NCBI GenBank assembly: GCA_947476465.1
Contig: CANJQN010000051.1
Location: 1 to 33,213, forward strand
Origin: Comamonadaceae bacterium
GTDB taxonomy: Bacteria > Pseudomonadota > Gammaproteobacteria > Burkholderiales > Burkholderiaceae_C
Length of the DNA: 33,213 nucleotides
Direction of reading: 5' to 3'
In this document: piece by piece, positions 16,099 to 26,511 of the stretch
How positions within the stretch are numbered: position 1 is the first letter of the stretch
Layout of the letters: each line of letters opens with the position of its first letter
Made by a program: the position numbers and the translations under genes
The notes under the pieces: generated by a model
What the model was told of the DNA's origin: nothing
The model's input: the letters and a program-made list of their open reading frames with translations, nothing else
The model's database searches: none

Positions 16099-16707
16099 TC
16101 AGGCCCGCTTGGAGATGACCTGGTCGACCAGGCCGTAATCCTTGGACTCGTCGGCCGTCAGGAAGTAGTCGCGCTCGGTGTCGCGCTCGATCTTGTCGAC
16201 CGGCTGGCCGGTGCGCTCGGCCAGAATCTTGTTGAGCAGGGCGCGTGTACGAAGGATGTCGCGGGCGTGGATCTCGATGTCGGTGGCCTGGCCCTGCATG
16301 CCGCCCAGGGGCTGGTGGATCATGACCTTGGAGTTGGGCAGCGCGAAGCGCTTGCCCTTGGCGCCCGCGGCCAGCAGGAACGCGCCCATGCTGGCGGCCA
16401 TGCCGGTGCACAAGGTGGAGACGTCCGGCTTGATGAAATTCATCGTGTCGAAGATCGCCATGCCCGCCGAGACACTGCCGCCCGGGGAGTTGATGTAAAA
16501 CGAGATGTCCTTGTCGGGGTTCTCGCTCTCCAGGAACAGCAGCTGCGCCACCACCAGGTTGGCGGTCTGATCATTGACCGGCCCCACCAGGAAGATCACT
16601 CGCTCGCGCAGCAGGCGCGAGTAGATGTCATAGGACCGCTCGCCGCGGCCGGACTGCTCGATGACGATCGGCACCATGCCGAGTGCCTGGGTGTCTAGGG
16701 AACTCAT
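16099..16707 (-). CDS. clpP: ClpP, proteolytic subunit of ClpXP/ClpAP
   Basis: ClpP is the barrel-shaped serine protease that degrades chains delivered by ClpX. The 202-residue product has the triad Ser106 (TGMAASMG), His131 (KVMIHQPLGG) and Asp180 (ERDTERD). The start MSSLDTQALG at 16705-16707 gives the usual length, with GGAG upstream; the open frame extends 26 codons further but into poorly conserved sequence. It sits between tig and clpX on the same strand, the common order in proteobacteria. Confidence 0.97.
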   Translation of the reverse strand: MSSLDTQALGMVPIVIEQSGRGERSYDIYSRLLRERVIFLVGPVNDQTANLVVAQLLFLESENPDKDISFYINSPGGSVSAGMAIFDTMNFIKPDVSTLCTGMAASMGAFLLAAGAKGKRFALPNSKVMIHQPLGGMQGQATDIEIHARDILRTRALLNKILAERTGQPVDKIERDTERDYFLTADESKDYGLVDQVISKRA

Positions 16708-16813
16708 GGGTTGTTCGAACTCCGTTTGCGTGAACGTACTGTAGCCAAAAAAACTTGGGGGCCCGGCGCCGCTTTGCAAGAGCACCGGAACCCCTGCATC
16801 AATTGGCGTGGCC

Positions 16814-18127
16814 TTACTGCTGCTGCCCCATCAGTTCGTCGAAAGCCAGCTGCTTGTCGGTGATCTTGGCCTTGGCCAGCACGAATTCGGTGACGTTGTT
16901 CTCGATCACGATCGCCTCGACCTCGGCCAGGCGGCGGTTGTCGCCGTAATACCAGCGCACCACTTCGGCCGGCTTCTCGTAGCTGGCGGCCAACTCCTCG
17001 ACGTGGGCCTTGATTTGCTCGGGCTTGGCCTGCAGCGCGTTGCCACGCACCAGCTCGGACACCACCAGGCCCAGGCGCACGCGGCGCTGCGCCTGCTCCT
17101 GGAACAGCTCGGCGGGGATCGGGGCCTTGTCGGCGTCCTTGATGCCGCGCTGCTTGAGGTCGGCGCGGGCGCTCTCGATCATGCGATCGACTTCAGCGGC
17201 CACACTGGACTTGGGCAGGTCGAGTTCGGCCTTGGCGACCAGGGCGTCCATCACGGCTTGCTTGTTGCGCGCGAGCAGGCGGAACTTGACTTCGCGCTCA
17301 AGGTTCTTCTTGATGTCGGCGCGCAGGGCCTCCACGGTGCCGTCGGCGATGCCGAGGGACTTGACCAGCTGCTCGTTGACTTCGGGCAGGTGGGCCGCTT
17401 CGATCTTCTTGATGGTGACCAGGAAGTCGGCCTGCTTGCCGGCCACGTCTTTGCCGTGATAGTCGGCCGGGAAGGCCAGCGGGAAGGTCTTGCTCTCACC
17501 GGACTTCATGCCGCGCACGGCGTCCTCGAACTCCTTGAGCATCTGGCCGTCACCTACCAGGAACTGGAAGTCTTCGGCCTTGCCGCCCTGGAAGGGCTCG
17601 CCGTCGACCTTGCCTTCGAAGTCCACGGTGACGCGGTCGCCGTCTTGCGCGGCGTCTACCTGCGCACGCTGGGCGAAGCTGCGGCGTTGCTTGCGCAGGA
17701 TCTCGACGGTGCGGTCGATGGCGGCGGCGTCGACCTCGGAGGCCACACGCTCGACCTCAGCGGTGTTGAGGTCGCCGATCTTGACCTCGGGGAACACTTC
17801 GAAGACGGCGTCGAAGGTGAGCTCGCCCTCGGGCGCGCCGTCTTTTTCGGTGATGCGGGGCTGGCCGGCCACGCGCAGCTTGGCTTCGTTGGCGGCCTGG
17901 GCGAACGCCTCACCGACCTTGTCGTTCATGACCTCGTAGTGCACCGAGTAGCCGTAGCGCTGGGCCACGACCGACATCGGCACCTTGCCGGGGCGAAAGC
18001 CGTCCATCTTGACGGTGCGCGCCAGGCGCTTGAGGCGGGTGTCAACTTCGCTCTTGATGGTGTCGACCGGCAGGGTCAGCGTCATCTTGCGTTCGAGCTT
18101 TTCGAGGGTTTCAATGGTCACGGCCAT
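16814..18127 (-). CDS. tig: Trigger factor, ribosome-bound chaperone and prolyl isomerase
   Basis: Trigger factor binds the ribosome exit tunnel and shields nascent chains. The 437-residue protein has the N-terminal ribosome-binding domain with the signature GFRPGKVP (43-50), a central FKBP-type isomerase domain (about 150-245, with GDRVTVDFEGKVDGEPF), and the helical C-terminal chaperone domain. The start MAVTIETLEK at 18125-18127 agrees with the family; the frame open upstream has no family similarity. It is the first gene of tig-clpP-clpX-lon, with its promoter in the 127-bp gap shared with the divergent membrane-protein gene. Confidence 0.97.
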   Translation of the reverse strand: MAVTIETLEKLERKMTLTLPVDTIKSEVDTRLKRLARTVKMDGFRPGKVPMSVVAQRYGYSVHYEVMNDKVGEAFAQAANEAKLRVAGQPRITEKDGAPEGELTFDAVFEVFPEVKIGDLNTAEVERVASEVDAAAIDRTVEILRKQRRSFAQRAQVDAAQDGDRVTVDFEGKVDGEPFQGGKAEDFQFLVGDGQMLKEFEDAVRGMKSGESKTFPLAFPADYHGKDVAGKQADFLVTIKKIEAAHLPEVNEQLVKSLGIADGTVEALRADIKKNLEREVKFRLLARNKQAVMDALVAKAELDLPKSSVAAEVDRMIESARADLKQRGIKDADKAPIPAELFQEQAQRRVRLGLVVSELVRGNALQAKPEQIKAHVEELAASYEKPAEVVRWYYGDNRRLAEVEAIVIENNVTEFVLAKAKITDKQLAFDELMGQQQ

Positions 18128-18254
18128 GGGGGTCTCTCTTGAGGGTCGGTATTGGGCGCTGCGCCCAGGGCAAACGCCGGTGCAGCAAACCCTCCATTCT
18201 ATCTGCCCGTCCAGCACCTTCCTTGCCCCGCCAGCTCGGCGGCACAATGCAAGG

Positions 18255-19538
18255 GTGAACCCTTTTGATCCAAACCTCGGGCGCGACGTCATGGCGCTTG
18301 GCAGCGCCCTGTTGGCGGGCCTGCTGGTGGGGGTCGAGCGCGGCTGGCAAGACCGCGACATTCCCGACGGCGGCCGCGTGGCCGGGCTGCGCACCTTCGC
18401 CCTGATCGGCCTGCTGGGCGGCGTCCTGGGCCTGGTCGGCGGCGCATCGGTGCTGCCATTGGCCGTGGGGCTGCTGGCGATCGCCCTGTTCTTCGCGGTG
18501 TCCTACCGCCACGTGGTCGCCACCGCCGGCACCTTCAGCATCACCACGGCCGTGGCGGCCCTGGCCACCTATGCCCTCGGGGCGCTCGCCGCCAGCGGGC
18601 ATACGGCCCTGGCCATCAGCGCCGCCGTGATCGTGGCCATGCTGCTGAACCTCAAGCCAGTGCTGCACCGGTGGCTGCGTGCGATCCGCCCGGCCGAGGT
18701 CAACGCGGCGCTGCAGTTGGGCGTGCTGTCGGCCGTGATCCTGCCGCTGCTGCCAGACCAGGGGTTTGGCCCCTATGACGCCATCAATCCCCACCAGCTG
18801 TGGCTAGCGGTCATCGCGGTTGCCGCGCTGTCGCTGGCCGGCCATGCCGCGATGCGCCTTCGTGGCGATCAACAGGGCCTGATGTGGATGGGCCTGCTCG
18901 GCGGGTTGGCCTCGTCCACCGCCGCGACGCTGGCGCTGTCGCGGCTGGCGGCCGCGGCGCCGCAGCGGTCGCAGGCCGCGTCGGCGGCCATCGTGGCCGC
19001 GTCCGGCGTGATGTTTCTGCGGATGGCGGCGCTGGTGGGCCTGCTGCAGGCCACGCCATCGCTGCGCCTGGTCCTGTTGCTGGTGCTGCTGGCTGTGGCG
19101 GCCTTCGCGCTGGCGGCCTGGCAGTGGCCGAGCGGCTCCGGCGCCGCGCCGGCCGATAGCGGCGCGCCCTCACCGGAACAACAGGCGCACGCCTATGACC
19201 TGTTCACCGCACTGGGTTTCGGTGTGGTGCTCGGTGTGGTCACACTGGCCACCCGCGCCGCCCACGAGGGCCTCGGGCTGGCGGGCACCTACGCGGTCGC
19301 CTTCGTGTCGGGCCTGGCCGACGTGGACGCCATCGTGATCGCCAGCGTGCAGATGGATGCGCCGCCCGGTGCGGTCATGACGGCCGTGGCGATCCTGCTG
19401 GCGGCCTTCTCCAGCTCTCTGATGAAAGCCGGCATGTGCTGGGCCGTCGCCGGCCGCGCGGTGGGCTCACGGGTGGCCTTTGCGTACCTGGCGCTGTTCG
19501 CGGTGGGGGCCGTGACGATCGCCATTCAGGGGGTCTAG
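18255..19538 (+). CDS. MgtC/SapB-type membrane protein with DUF4010 domain
   Basis: This 427-residue protein is almost entirely membrane segments, about twelve by eye, beginning with the MgtC-like N-terminal block (ALGSALLAGLLVGVERGWQ) and followed by the DUF4010 region (GGLASSTAATLALSRLA, FVSGLADVDAI, SSSLMKAGMCW). The family sits in the inner membrane; its role is not settled, and links to magnesium or other small-solute handling are indirect. The GTG at 18255 gives the family's usual start (NPFDPNLGRD) but has AAGG almost touching it, so it may be leaderless; ATG at 18291 is the alternative. It is divergent from tig and convergent with the sulfate-binding gene, only 7 bp apart. Confidence 0.85.
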   Translation: MNPFDPNLGRDVMALGSALLAGLLVGVERGWQDRDIPDGGRVAGLRTFALIGLLGGVLGLVGGASVLPLAVGLLAIALFFAVSYRHVVATAGTFSITTAVAALATYALGALAASGHTALAISAAVIVAMLLNLKPVLHRWLRAIRPAEVNAALQLGVLSAVILPLLPDQGFGPYDAINPHQLWLAVIAVAALSLAGHAAMRLRGDQQGLMWMGLLGGLASSTAATLALSRLAAAAPQRSQAASAAIVAASGVMFLRMAALVGLLQATPSLRLVLLLVLLAVAAFALAAWQWPSGSGAAPADSGAPSPEQQAHAYDLFTALGFGVVLGVVTLATRAAHEGLGLAGTYAVAFVSGLADVDAIVIASVQMDAPPGAVMTAVAILLAAFSSSLMKAGMCWAVAGRAVGSRVAFAYLALFAVGAVTIAIQGV

Positions 19539-19545
19539 GGCCGGT

Positions 19546-20583
19546 TCACTTGCGGGTGTAGATCTCGTCGAACAGGCCGCCGTCGGCGAAGTGGACCTTG
19601 GCCGCCTGCGTCCAGCCGCCAAAGGCCTGGTCGACGGTGAACAGGTTCAGCTTGGGAAACTGCTTGGCGTACTTGGCCTGCGCCTTGGGCGAGGTGGGCC
19701 GCAAGAAGTGCTTGCCGGCGATGTCCTGGCCCTGGTCGCTGTAGAGGTATTCCAGATAGGCCTGGGCAACCGCGCGGGTTCCCTTCTTGTCGACGTTCTT
19801 GTCGACCAGCGTCACCGCCGGCTCGGCCAGGATGCTGATCGACGGGTAGACCACGTCCACCTTGCCGCCGAATTCCTTTTCCAGCAGGTAGGCCTCGTTC
19901 TCCCACGAGATGAACACGTCGCCCTGGTTGCGCTGAGCGAAGCTGATCGACGAGCCACGGGCGCCGGTGTCGAGCACGGGCACGTTCTCGTAGAGCTGCC
20001 TGACAAAGTCCCTGGCCTTGGCATCGCCGCCGTACTTGCGCTTGGCGAACTCCCAGGCAGCCAGGTAGTTCCAGCGGGCGCCGCCCGAGGTCTTGGGGTT
20101 GGGGGTGATCACCTTGATGCCGGGCTTGACGAGGTCGTCCCAGTCCCTGATGCCTTTTGGGTTGCCGCGCCGCACCACCAGGACGATGGTCGAGGTGTAG
20201 GGCGAAGCATTGTGCGGCAAGCGCTTTTGCCAGTCTTTGGGGATCAGGTTGGCCTGTGACTGCAGCGCGTCGGTGTCCCAGGCCAGCGCCAGGGTGGCGA
20301 CGTCGGCGTCGATGCCGTCAATGATGGAGCGGGCCTGCTTGCCCGAGCCGCCATGCGACTGCTTGACGCTCACCTCCTGGCCGGTCTTGCCCTTCCAGTA
20401 CTGGGCGAAGGCTTGGTTGAAGTCAACGTAGAACTCGCGCGTAGGGTCGTAGGAGACGTTCAGCAGCGTGACCGCTCGGGGCGCGGCAGTGGGCTGGCCC
20501 AGAGCGGGTGTGGCGGCCGCGAAAGCCGTGGCTGAGAGCGCGGCGGCCAGCACCTGGGCGGCGAGACGGCGGGTCGGGTTCAT
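19546..20583 (-). CDS. sbp: Periplasmic sulfate/thiosulfate-binding protein of an ABC importer
   Basis: The product (345 residues) delivers sulfate to an ABC transporter. It begins with a signal peptide (to about residue 29, PALG-QP), then the family opening TLLNVSYDPTREFY, the ligand loop SHGGSGKQA, LALAWDTDAL, and the closing hinge block NPKTSGGARWNYLAAW. Length and motifs are normal for Sbp/CysP. The start follows GGAG. The permease and ATPase genes (cysT, cysW, cysA) are not in the window, so it is a lone copy here. The remains of a cysteine synthase gene upstream on the same strand may be an old sulfur-assimilation neighbour. CysP is an alternative name; the sequence does not decide. Confidence 0.9.
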   Translation of the reverse strand: MNPTRRLAAQVLAAALSATAFAAATPALGQPTAAPRAVTLLNVSYDPTREFYVDFNQAFAQYWKGKTGQEVSVKQSHGGSGKQARSIIDGIDADVATLALAWDTDALQSQANLIPKDWQKRLPHNASPYTSTIVLVVRRGNPKGIRDWDDLVKPGIKVITPNPKTSGGARWNYLAAWEFAKRKYGGDAKARDFVRQLYENVPVLDTGARGSSISFAQRNQGDVFISWENEAYLLEKEFGGKVDVVYPSISILAEPAVTLVDKNVDKKGTRAVAQAYLEYLYSDQGQDIAGKHFLRPTSPKAQAKYAKQFPKLNLFTVDQAFGGWTQAAKVHFADGGLFDEIYTRK

Positions 20584-20680
20584 GGATTTTTCTCCGGGTT
20601 CGAAAGCGATGACCGCCATCATCGAACCCGGTCGTTAAATCCAGAACGACTTAGCTCTTGTTTCTAAATTACAAAACCAA

Positions 20681-21130
20681 CTAACGAGGCCCAGAATATG
20701 CACGAGGCCGGCCACCTTGCGGCTGGCTCGGCAGTCCGCTGGCGTCAAACAGTCCCTCGAACAGCGCCGAGCTGAGGTAGCACTCTCCCGAGTCGGGCAG
20801 CACCACCACGATAGTCTTGCCCGCGTGCTGGGGCATGCGCGCCCAGCGCACCGCCACCACGGTGAGCTTGCGTCCCTGCTGGCGCTTGAGGTAGCGCGCC
20901 ACGCCGGTGATCGTGCCGCCCGTGCCCACGCCGCTGACGAAGACATCGACCTTGCCCTGCGTGTCTTCCCAGATCTCGGGGCCGGTGGTGGCCTCGTGGA
21001 TGGCTGGGTTGGCCGGGTTCTTGAACTGGTGCAGCAGCACGTATTTGGGATCGCTGGCGGCGATCTCCTCGGCCTTGGCGATGGCCGTAACGGGCCACAA
21101 CATGCGGCTTGTCTTGCGGCGCGGACCCAC
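20681..21130 (-). pseudogene. Cysteine synthase remnant (cysK/cysM type)
   Basis: Recognisable pieces are AIAKAEEIAASDPKYVLLHQ, FKNPANPAIHEATTGPEIWE, the PLP-phosphate loop VGTGGTITGV, and the C-terminal IVVVLPDSGECYLSSALFEG. The first 120 or so residues, including the PLP-binding lysine, are missing, replaced by histidine-kinase remains. About 60 residues between LTVVAV and MPQHAGK are also deleted, removing the rest of the active site. A conserved arginine in the family's SGERYL is cysteine here. The open frame left behind cannot make an active enzyme. An intact cysteine synthase gene must exist elsewhere if this organism makes cysteine this way. Confidence 0.85.
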
Positions 21131-22139
<1,009 letters not shown>

Positions 22140-22355
22140 GGCGGCGACCGGTTGGGAGAGATCGGCGCGTCAGGCGCGCAGCAGCGGCGGCCCGAAGGCC
22201 CCCGCTGACGCAGGGCGAGGAGATGCCTGGATGTCACCTTCGGCTAAGCTACTGCCAACGTAATCAGTTCCCATTTGGCCGACCTGTGGGAATCTTGCCA
22301 GTCCCAAAGCATTCATTGCCTGCCTTGGCGGGCATCGCCAGCCCGGCCCGGTGGC

Positions 22356-23198
22356 CTAAACCTTGGCCTTCGTATGCTTTTCCCGCTGCTCGCGGTGCCC
22401 CTGCCGGAACAGGCCGTCCGCCATCTGGTGCATGGTGCGTTCGGCTTCACCGGCTTCCACCGTCGGGCGGCGTTCGGGAACGAAATGGTGGTACTCGTCG
22501 ACACCCCTCATGAGCATGGCGGTTGGCCGTGTCGCCATGACCGGCTTGACGTGCGTGGGGATGAAATTCATCGAGATGCCCAGGCGCCGGTAGGGCACCC
22601 GGTTCGGGCCTGACCGATGCACGGCGTTGGTATCGTGAAAAGAAATCTGGCCGGCGCGCAGCGCCATGAACTCGGTGGCCGCATCAGGCTGGCGGTACCG
22701 GTCTTCGATCGTCTGGCCCAAGGACAGCATGTTGGTTTCGGCCGGCGACTCGATGTGTGGCAGCTGCCCGCGCTTGTGCGAGCCGATCACCACCTCCATG
22801 CACCCAGCTTCCACCGGCGCGTCCGAGATGGCGGCCCATGCCGTCACTTGAACCGGCGGCTCCAGCCCGAAATAGGTGCCGTCCTGGTGCCAGGCGACAA
22901 ATGAGCCCTCACCCGGATTCTTCGGAAAGCACGCCGTGGACAGCAGCAGGACGTTGGGCCCGATCAGATCTTCCACAGCGTCGAGCAGCCGCTCGTTGTG
23001 ACTGAGATCGTCAGCCCACTTGTACAGCAAGTGCGGCTTGAAGTTGCGGCCCTTGGTGAACCCGAAGCCCTGCATCCGCTCCGAGGCCTCGTAGCCGCGC
23101 CGGATCTCGGCCATCTCCTCGGGGGTCATCGCATCGACGGGATAGACGAAGCCTTCGTCCTGGTATTTGCGAACTTGAGCATCGGTCAGGATCTTCAT
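22356..23198 (-). CDS. Phytanoyl-CoA dioxygenase (PhyH)-family Fe(II)/2-oxoglutarate oxygenase
   Basis: The 280-residue soluble protein has the metal-binding facial triad of the family: His104 and Asp106 in AWHQDGTYFG, and the distal His194 in TNAVHRSGPN, with Arg204/205 a few residues on as the likely 2-oxoglutarate binder. Such enzymes hydroxylate or otherwise oxidise small substrates; bacterial members have very varied substrates (including ectoine, halogenated or phosphonate compounds), and none can be picked from this sequence. It starts 33 bp after tRNA-Leu on the same strand. The 216 bp between its end and the kinase remnant hold nothing I recognise. No pathway genes surround it, so its substrate cannot be inferred from context. 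Confidence 0.85.
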   Translation of the reverse strand: MKILTDAQVRKYQDEGFVYPVDAMTPEEMAEIRRGYEASERMQGFGFTKGRNFKPHLLYKWADDLSHNERLLDAVEDLIGPNVLLLSTACFPKNPGEGSFVAWHQDGTYFGLEPPVQVTAWAAISDAPVEAGCMEVVIGSHKRGQLPHIESPAETNMLSLGQTIEDRYRQPDAATEFMALRAGQISFHDTNAVHRSGPNRVPYRRLGISMNFIPTHVKPVMATRPTAMLMRGVDEYHHFVPERRPTVEAGEAERTMHQMADGLFRQGHREQREKHTKAKV

Positions 23199-23230
23199 GA
23201 TGAGCCCTTCTTGAAATTGCAGCCGCCGCC

Positions 23231-23317
23231 TGGTGCGCGGGGGGGGACTCGAACCCCCACACCATTGCTGGCGTCAGGACCTAAACCTGGTGCGTCTACC
23301 AATTTCGCCACCCGCGC
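23231..23317 (-). tRNA. tRNA-Leu (UAG)
   Basis: The 87-base class II tRNA has acceptor GCGCGGG/CCCGCGC, anticodon stem with loop carrying UAG, a long variable arm, a T arm with TTCGA, and encoded CCA. It lies between the RND permease gene and the PhyH-family gene, all on the same strand. Confidence 0.95.
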
Positions 23318-23370
23318 AGAGCCGGCCATTCTATGCCGGCCGGCCGACCCTTCCCGCCCAGCTCGGCGTC

Positions 23371-26300
23371 TCAGCGCCGCACGCGGAACCACGCCGCATA
23401 CATCGCCGGCAGGGCCAGCAATGTCAGCACGGTGGCCACAATCAGACCGCCCATGATGGCCACCGCCATCGGCCCCCAGAACACCGACCGCGACAGCGGA
23501 ATCATCGCCAGCACGGCCGCCGCCGCCGTGAGCACGATCGGCCGCAGCCTTCGCACCGCTGATTCGACAATGGCGTCCCACGCAGGAACGCCACGGGCCC
23601 GGTCCTTTTCGATCTGATCGATCAGGATCACCGAGTTGCGCTGGATCATGCCCATAAGGGCGATCACGCCCAGCAAGGCCACGAAACCAAAGGGCCGGTT
23701 CAGCGCCAGCAGCGCGCCGGCGACACCGGCGATGCCCAGGAAGCCGGTGATGAACACCAGCACCGAGCGGCTGAAACTGTGCAGCTGCAGCATCAGCAGC
23801 GTGAAGGTGATGAACAGCATCACCGGCACGCCGACCACGATGGAGGACGAGCCCTTGGCGCTTTCCTCCACCGCGCCGGCCACGTGGATGCGAAAGCCGT
23901 TGGGCCATTTGGCTTCCAGCGCGCGCAGCGCGGGCAGCAGTTCCTCGGTGACGGTGGCGCCCTGCAGCCCCTCGACCACATCGCCCTGCACGGTGATGGC
24001 GTACTCGCGGTTCTCGCGCCACATCACGCCCGGCTCCCAGCCGAACACGGGCCGAGCGATCTGCGTCAGCGGAATGGCGCGGCCCGAGGCCGTGGGCAGG
24101 TAGGCGTTGGCCATGTCGGTGATGGCATTGCGCTCGTCGGCCGGCTGGCGGAACACGATGTCGATGAGCTTGTCCCCCTCACGGTACTGGCCCACCGGCA
24201 CGCCACTAAGGATGGTGCGCGCGGCCTGCGCGATGGCCTGGCTGGACACGCCCAGCGCACGCGCCTTGTCCTGGTCGACCTCGAGCCGAAGCACCTTGAC
24301 CGACTCGTTCCAGTTGTCGTTGACCCCGCGCGTGTTCGCGCTCTTGCGCATCACGGCCTTGACCTCGTCGGCGCGCGCGCGCAGCACCACCGGGTCGGAC
24401 CCGACCACGCGGAACATCACCGGGTAGGGCACCGGCGGACCGTTGGGCAGCAGCTTCACGCGGGCGCGCACTTCGGGAAACTCGGCCGCCAGCATGGCGG
24501 GCAGCTTCACCCGCAGCGTCTCGCGCGTGGCCAGATCCTTGGGCACAACGATCAGCTGCGACAGGTTGGTCTGCGGAAAATACTGGTCCAGCGGCAGGTA
24601 AAAGCGCGGTACGCCCGAACCCACCCAGGTGCTGACCGTGGTCACCCCCGGCTCCTTGATCAGCCGCGCTTCAAGTCTGCGCGCGGCGGCTTCGTTGGCC
24701 GTGAACGAGGTGCCCTCGGGCGACCAGATGTCCACCAGAATCTCGGGGCGGCTGGAATCCGGAAAGAACTGCTGCTGCACCGTGCCCATGCCGACCATGC
24801 CGAGCGCGAAGGTCAGCAGCGTCGCGCCGATGGTGGTCCAGCGGTGCCGTACGCACCAGTCGACCGTGCGGCGAAAGCGCCGGTAGAACGGCGTGTCGAA
24901 ATGCTCATGCGGCTGGCCGTCGGCCGCGACGGGCACCGGCTTGGCCTTGAGCAGCAGTGTGCCCAGGTAAGGCACAAAGTACACCGACACCAGCCAGCTC
25001 AGCACCAGGGCCGCCACCGTCACCGCGAAGATGGCGAAGGTGTATTCGCCCACCGTGGAGCGGGCCATGCCGATCGGCAGGAAGCCGGTGGCCGTGATCA
25101 GTGTGCCGGTGAGCATGGGCATGGCCGTGATCTCGTAGGCGAAGGTGGCGGCGCGGACCTTGTCGTAGCCCTCCTCCATCTTGCGCACCATCATCTCCAC
25201 GGCAATGATGGCATCGTCCACCAGCAGGCCCAGCGCGATGATCAGCGAACCCAGCGAGATCTTGTGCAGGCCAATACCCCAGTAGTACATCACCAGGAAA
25301 GTGACGGCCAGCACCAGCGGAATGGTGATGCCCACCACCAGGCCGGGGCGCATGTCGATGGTCCAGCGCCGCCACAGTGGCAGCTGCGCGGCGTCAGGGC
25401 GCTTGTGCAGGCCCAGCGCGATGAAGCTCACGGCCAGCACGATCACGATGGCCTCGACCAGCACGCTCACGAATTCGGTGACCGAGCTGGCCACCGAGCG
25501 CGGCTGGTCTTGCAGCTGCTCCAGCCGCACGCCCGCCGGCAACGCGGCCTCGATGCGGTCGGTGCTGAGCTTGAGCTCTTTGCCCAGGCGGATGATGTCG
25601 CCGCCCTTGGCCATGGACACGCCCAGCGCGATCGCCCGTTCGCCCTGGTGGCGCACCTTCACCTGCGGCGGATCCACATAGCCACGGCGGATCTCGGCGA
25701 TATCCCCCAGCCGCAGCTGGTTGCCGGAGGCGCCGCGGATCGGCATGGCCGCCAGCTGCTCGACGGCCTGGAACTGGCCGGCCACCCTCACCTGGACCAC
25801 ATCGAGCGGCGTCTGCACGGCGCCGGCCGACTCCACCGCGTTTTGCTGGCCCATCTGCGCCAGCACCTGGTTCATGTCCAGCCCGAGCTGCGCCAGGCGC
25901 TTTTGCGAGATCTCGATGAACAGCTTTTCGTCTTGCACGCCGAACAGCTCGACCTTGGCCACATCGGGCACGCGCAGCAACTGCTGGCGCACGTCGTCGG
26001 CGAAGGTCTTGAGCTCGGCATCGTCAAAGCCCGGGTCGGCCTGCAGGGCGTAAATAACGCCGAAGACGTCGCCGAACTCGTCGTTGAAGAAGGGCCCTTG
26101 CACGCCCTGCGGCAACGAGCCGCGCATATCGCCCACCTTCTTGCGCACCGTGTACCAGACGTTGGCCACCTCCGCCGGGCGCGACGAATCCTTGATCTGG
26201 AAGATGACCTGCGACTCGCCCGGCTTCGAATAGCTGCGGATGATGTCGGCGTAGGGCACCTCCTGCAGCGTGCGCTCGATGCGGTCGGTGACCTGCTCGG

Positions 26301-26511
26301 CCACCTGCTGCGCGGTCGCGCCCGGCCAGTAGGCGCGCACCACCATCGCGCGGAAGGTGAAGGGCGGGTCCTCGTCCTGTCCGAGCTGGAAGTACGAGAC
26401 AAAGCCCAGCACCATCAGCACCACCATCAGGTAGCGCGTGAGCGCCGGGTGCTCCAGCGCCCAGCGAGAGAGGTTAAACCCGCTCGACGGCTGCTCTGAC
26501 GGGCCGCTCAT
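23371..26511 (-). CDS. RND multidrug efflux permease (HAE-type, TriC-like)
   Basis: This 1046-residue inner-membrane pump exports drugs or other toxic compounds using the proton gradient. It shows the AcrB-like layout of two halves with an N-terminal membrane helix, large periplasmic loops and six-helix bundles; the proton-relay pair of aspartates is in LGLLVDDAIIAVEMM (about residue 420). The opening region (YFQLGQDEDPPFTFRAMVVR, then VPYADIIRSYSKPGESQV) recalls the triclosan-type pump TriC of Pseudomonas, from memory. Its start overlaps the adaptor stop (ATGA), so the two are translationally coupled. No outer-membrane channel gene follows; a shared TolC-type protein would be needed. Confidence 0.95.
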   Translation of the reverse strand: MSGPSEQPSSGFNLSRWALEHPALTRYLMVVLMVLGFVSYFQLGQDEDPPFTFRAMVVRAYWPGATAQQVAEQVTDRIERTLQEVPYADIIRSYSKPGESQVIFQIKDSSRPAEVANVWYTVRKKVGDMRGSLPQGVQGPFFNDEFGDVFGVIYALQADPGFDDAELKTFADDVRQQLLRVPDVAKVELFGVQDEKLFIEISQKRLAQLGLDMNQVLAQMGQQNAVESAGAVQTPLDVVQVRVAGQFQAVEQLAAMPIRGASGNQLRLGDIAEIRRGYVDPPQVKVRHQGERAIALGVSMAKGGDIIRLGKELKLSTDRIEAALPAGVRLEQLQDQPRSVASSVTEFVSVLVEAIVIVLAVSFIALGLHKRPDAAQLPLWRRWTIDMRPGLVVGITIPLVLAVTFLVMYYWGIGLHKISLGSLIIALGLLVDDAIIAVEMMVRKMEEGYDKVRAATFAYEITAMPMLTGTLITATGFLPIGMARSTVGEYTFAIFAVTVAALVLSWLVSVYFVPYLGTLLLKAKPVPVAADGQPHEHFDTPFYRRFRRTVDWCVRHRWTTIGATLLTFALGMVGMGTVQQQFFPDSSRPEILVDIWSPEGTSFTANEAAARRLEARLIKEPGVTTVSTWVGSGVPRFYLPLDQYFPQTNLSQLIVVPKDLATRETLRVKLPAMLAAEFPEVRARVKLLPNGPPVPYPVMFRVVGSDPVVLRARADEVKAVMRKSANTRGVNDNWNESVKVLRLEVDQDKARALGVSSQAIAQAARTILSGVPVGQYREGDKLIDIVFRQPADERNAITDMANAYLPTASGRAIPLTQIARPVFGWEPGVMWRENREYAITVQGDVVEGLQGATVTEELLPALRALEAKWPNGFRIHVAGAVEESAKGSSSIVVGVPVMLFITFTLLMLQLHSFSRSVLVFITGFLGIAGVAGALLALNRPFGFVALLGVIALMGMIQRNSVILIDQIEKDRARGVPAWDAIVESAVRRLRPIVLTAAAAVLAMIPLSRSVFWGPMAVAIMGGLIVATVLTLLALPAMYAAWFRVRR

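Noticed and set aside
16808..18142. 444-codon open frame opposite tig
   Set aside because: Antisense shadow of trigger factor with no recognisable domain.
23779..26499. 906-codon open frame opposite the RND permease
   Set aside because: Antisense shadow rich in His, Arg and Gly; the permease on the other strand is complete.
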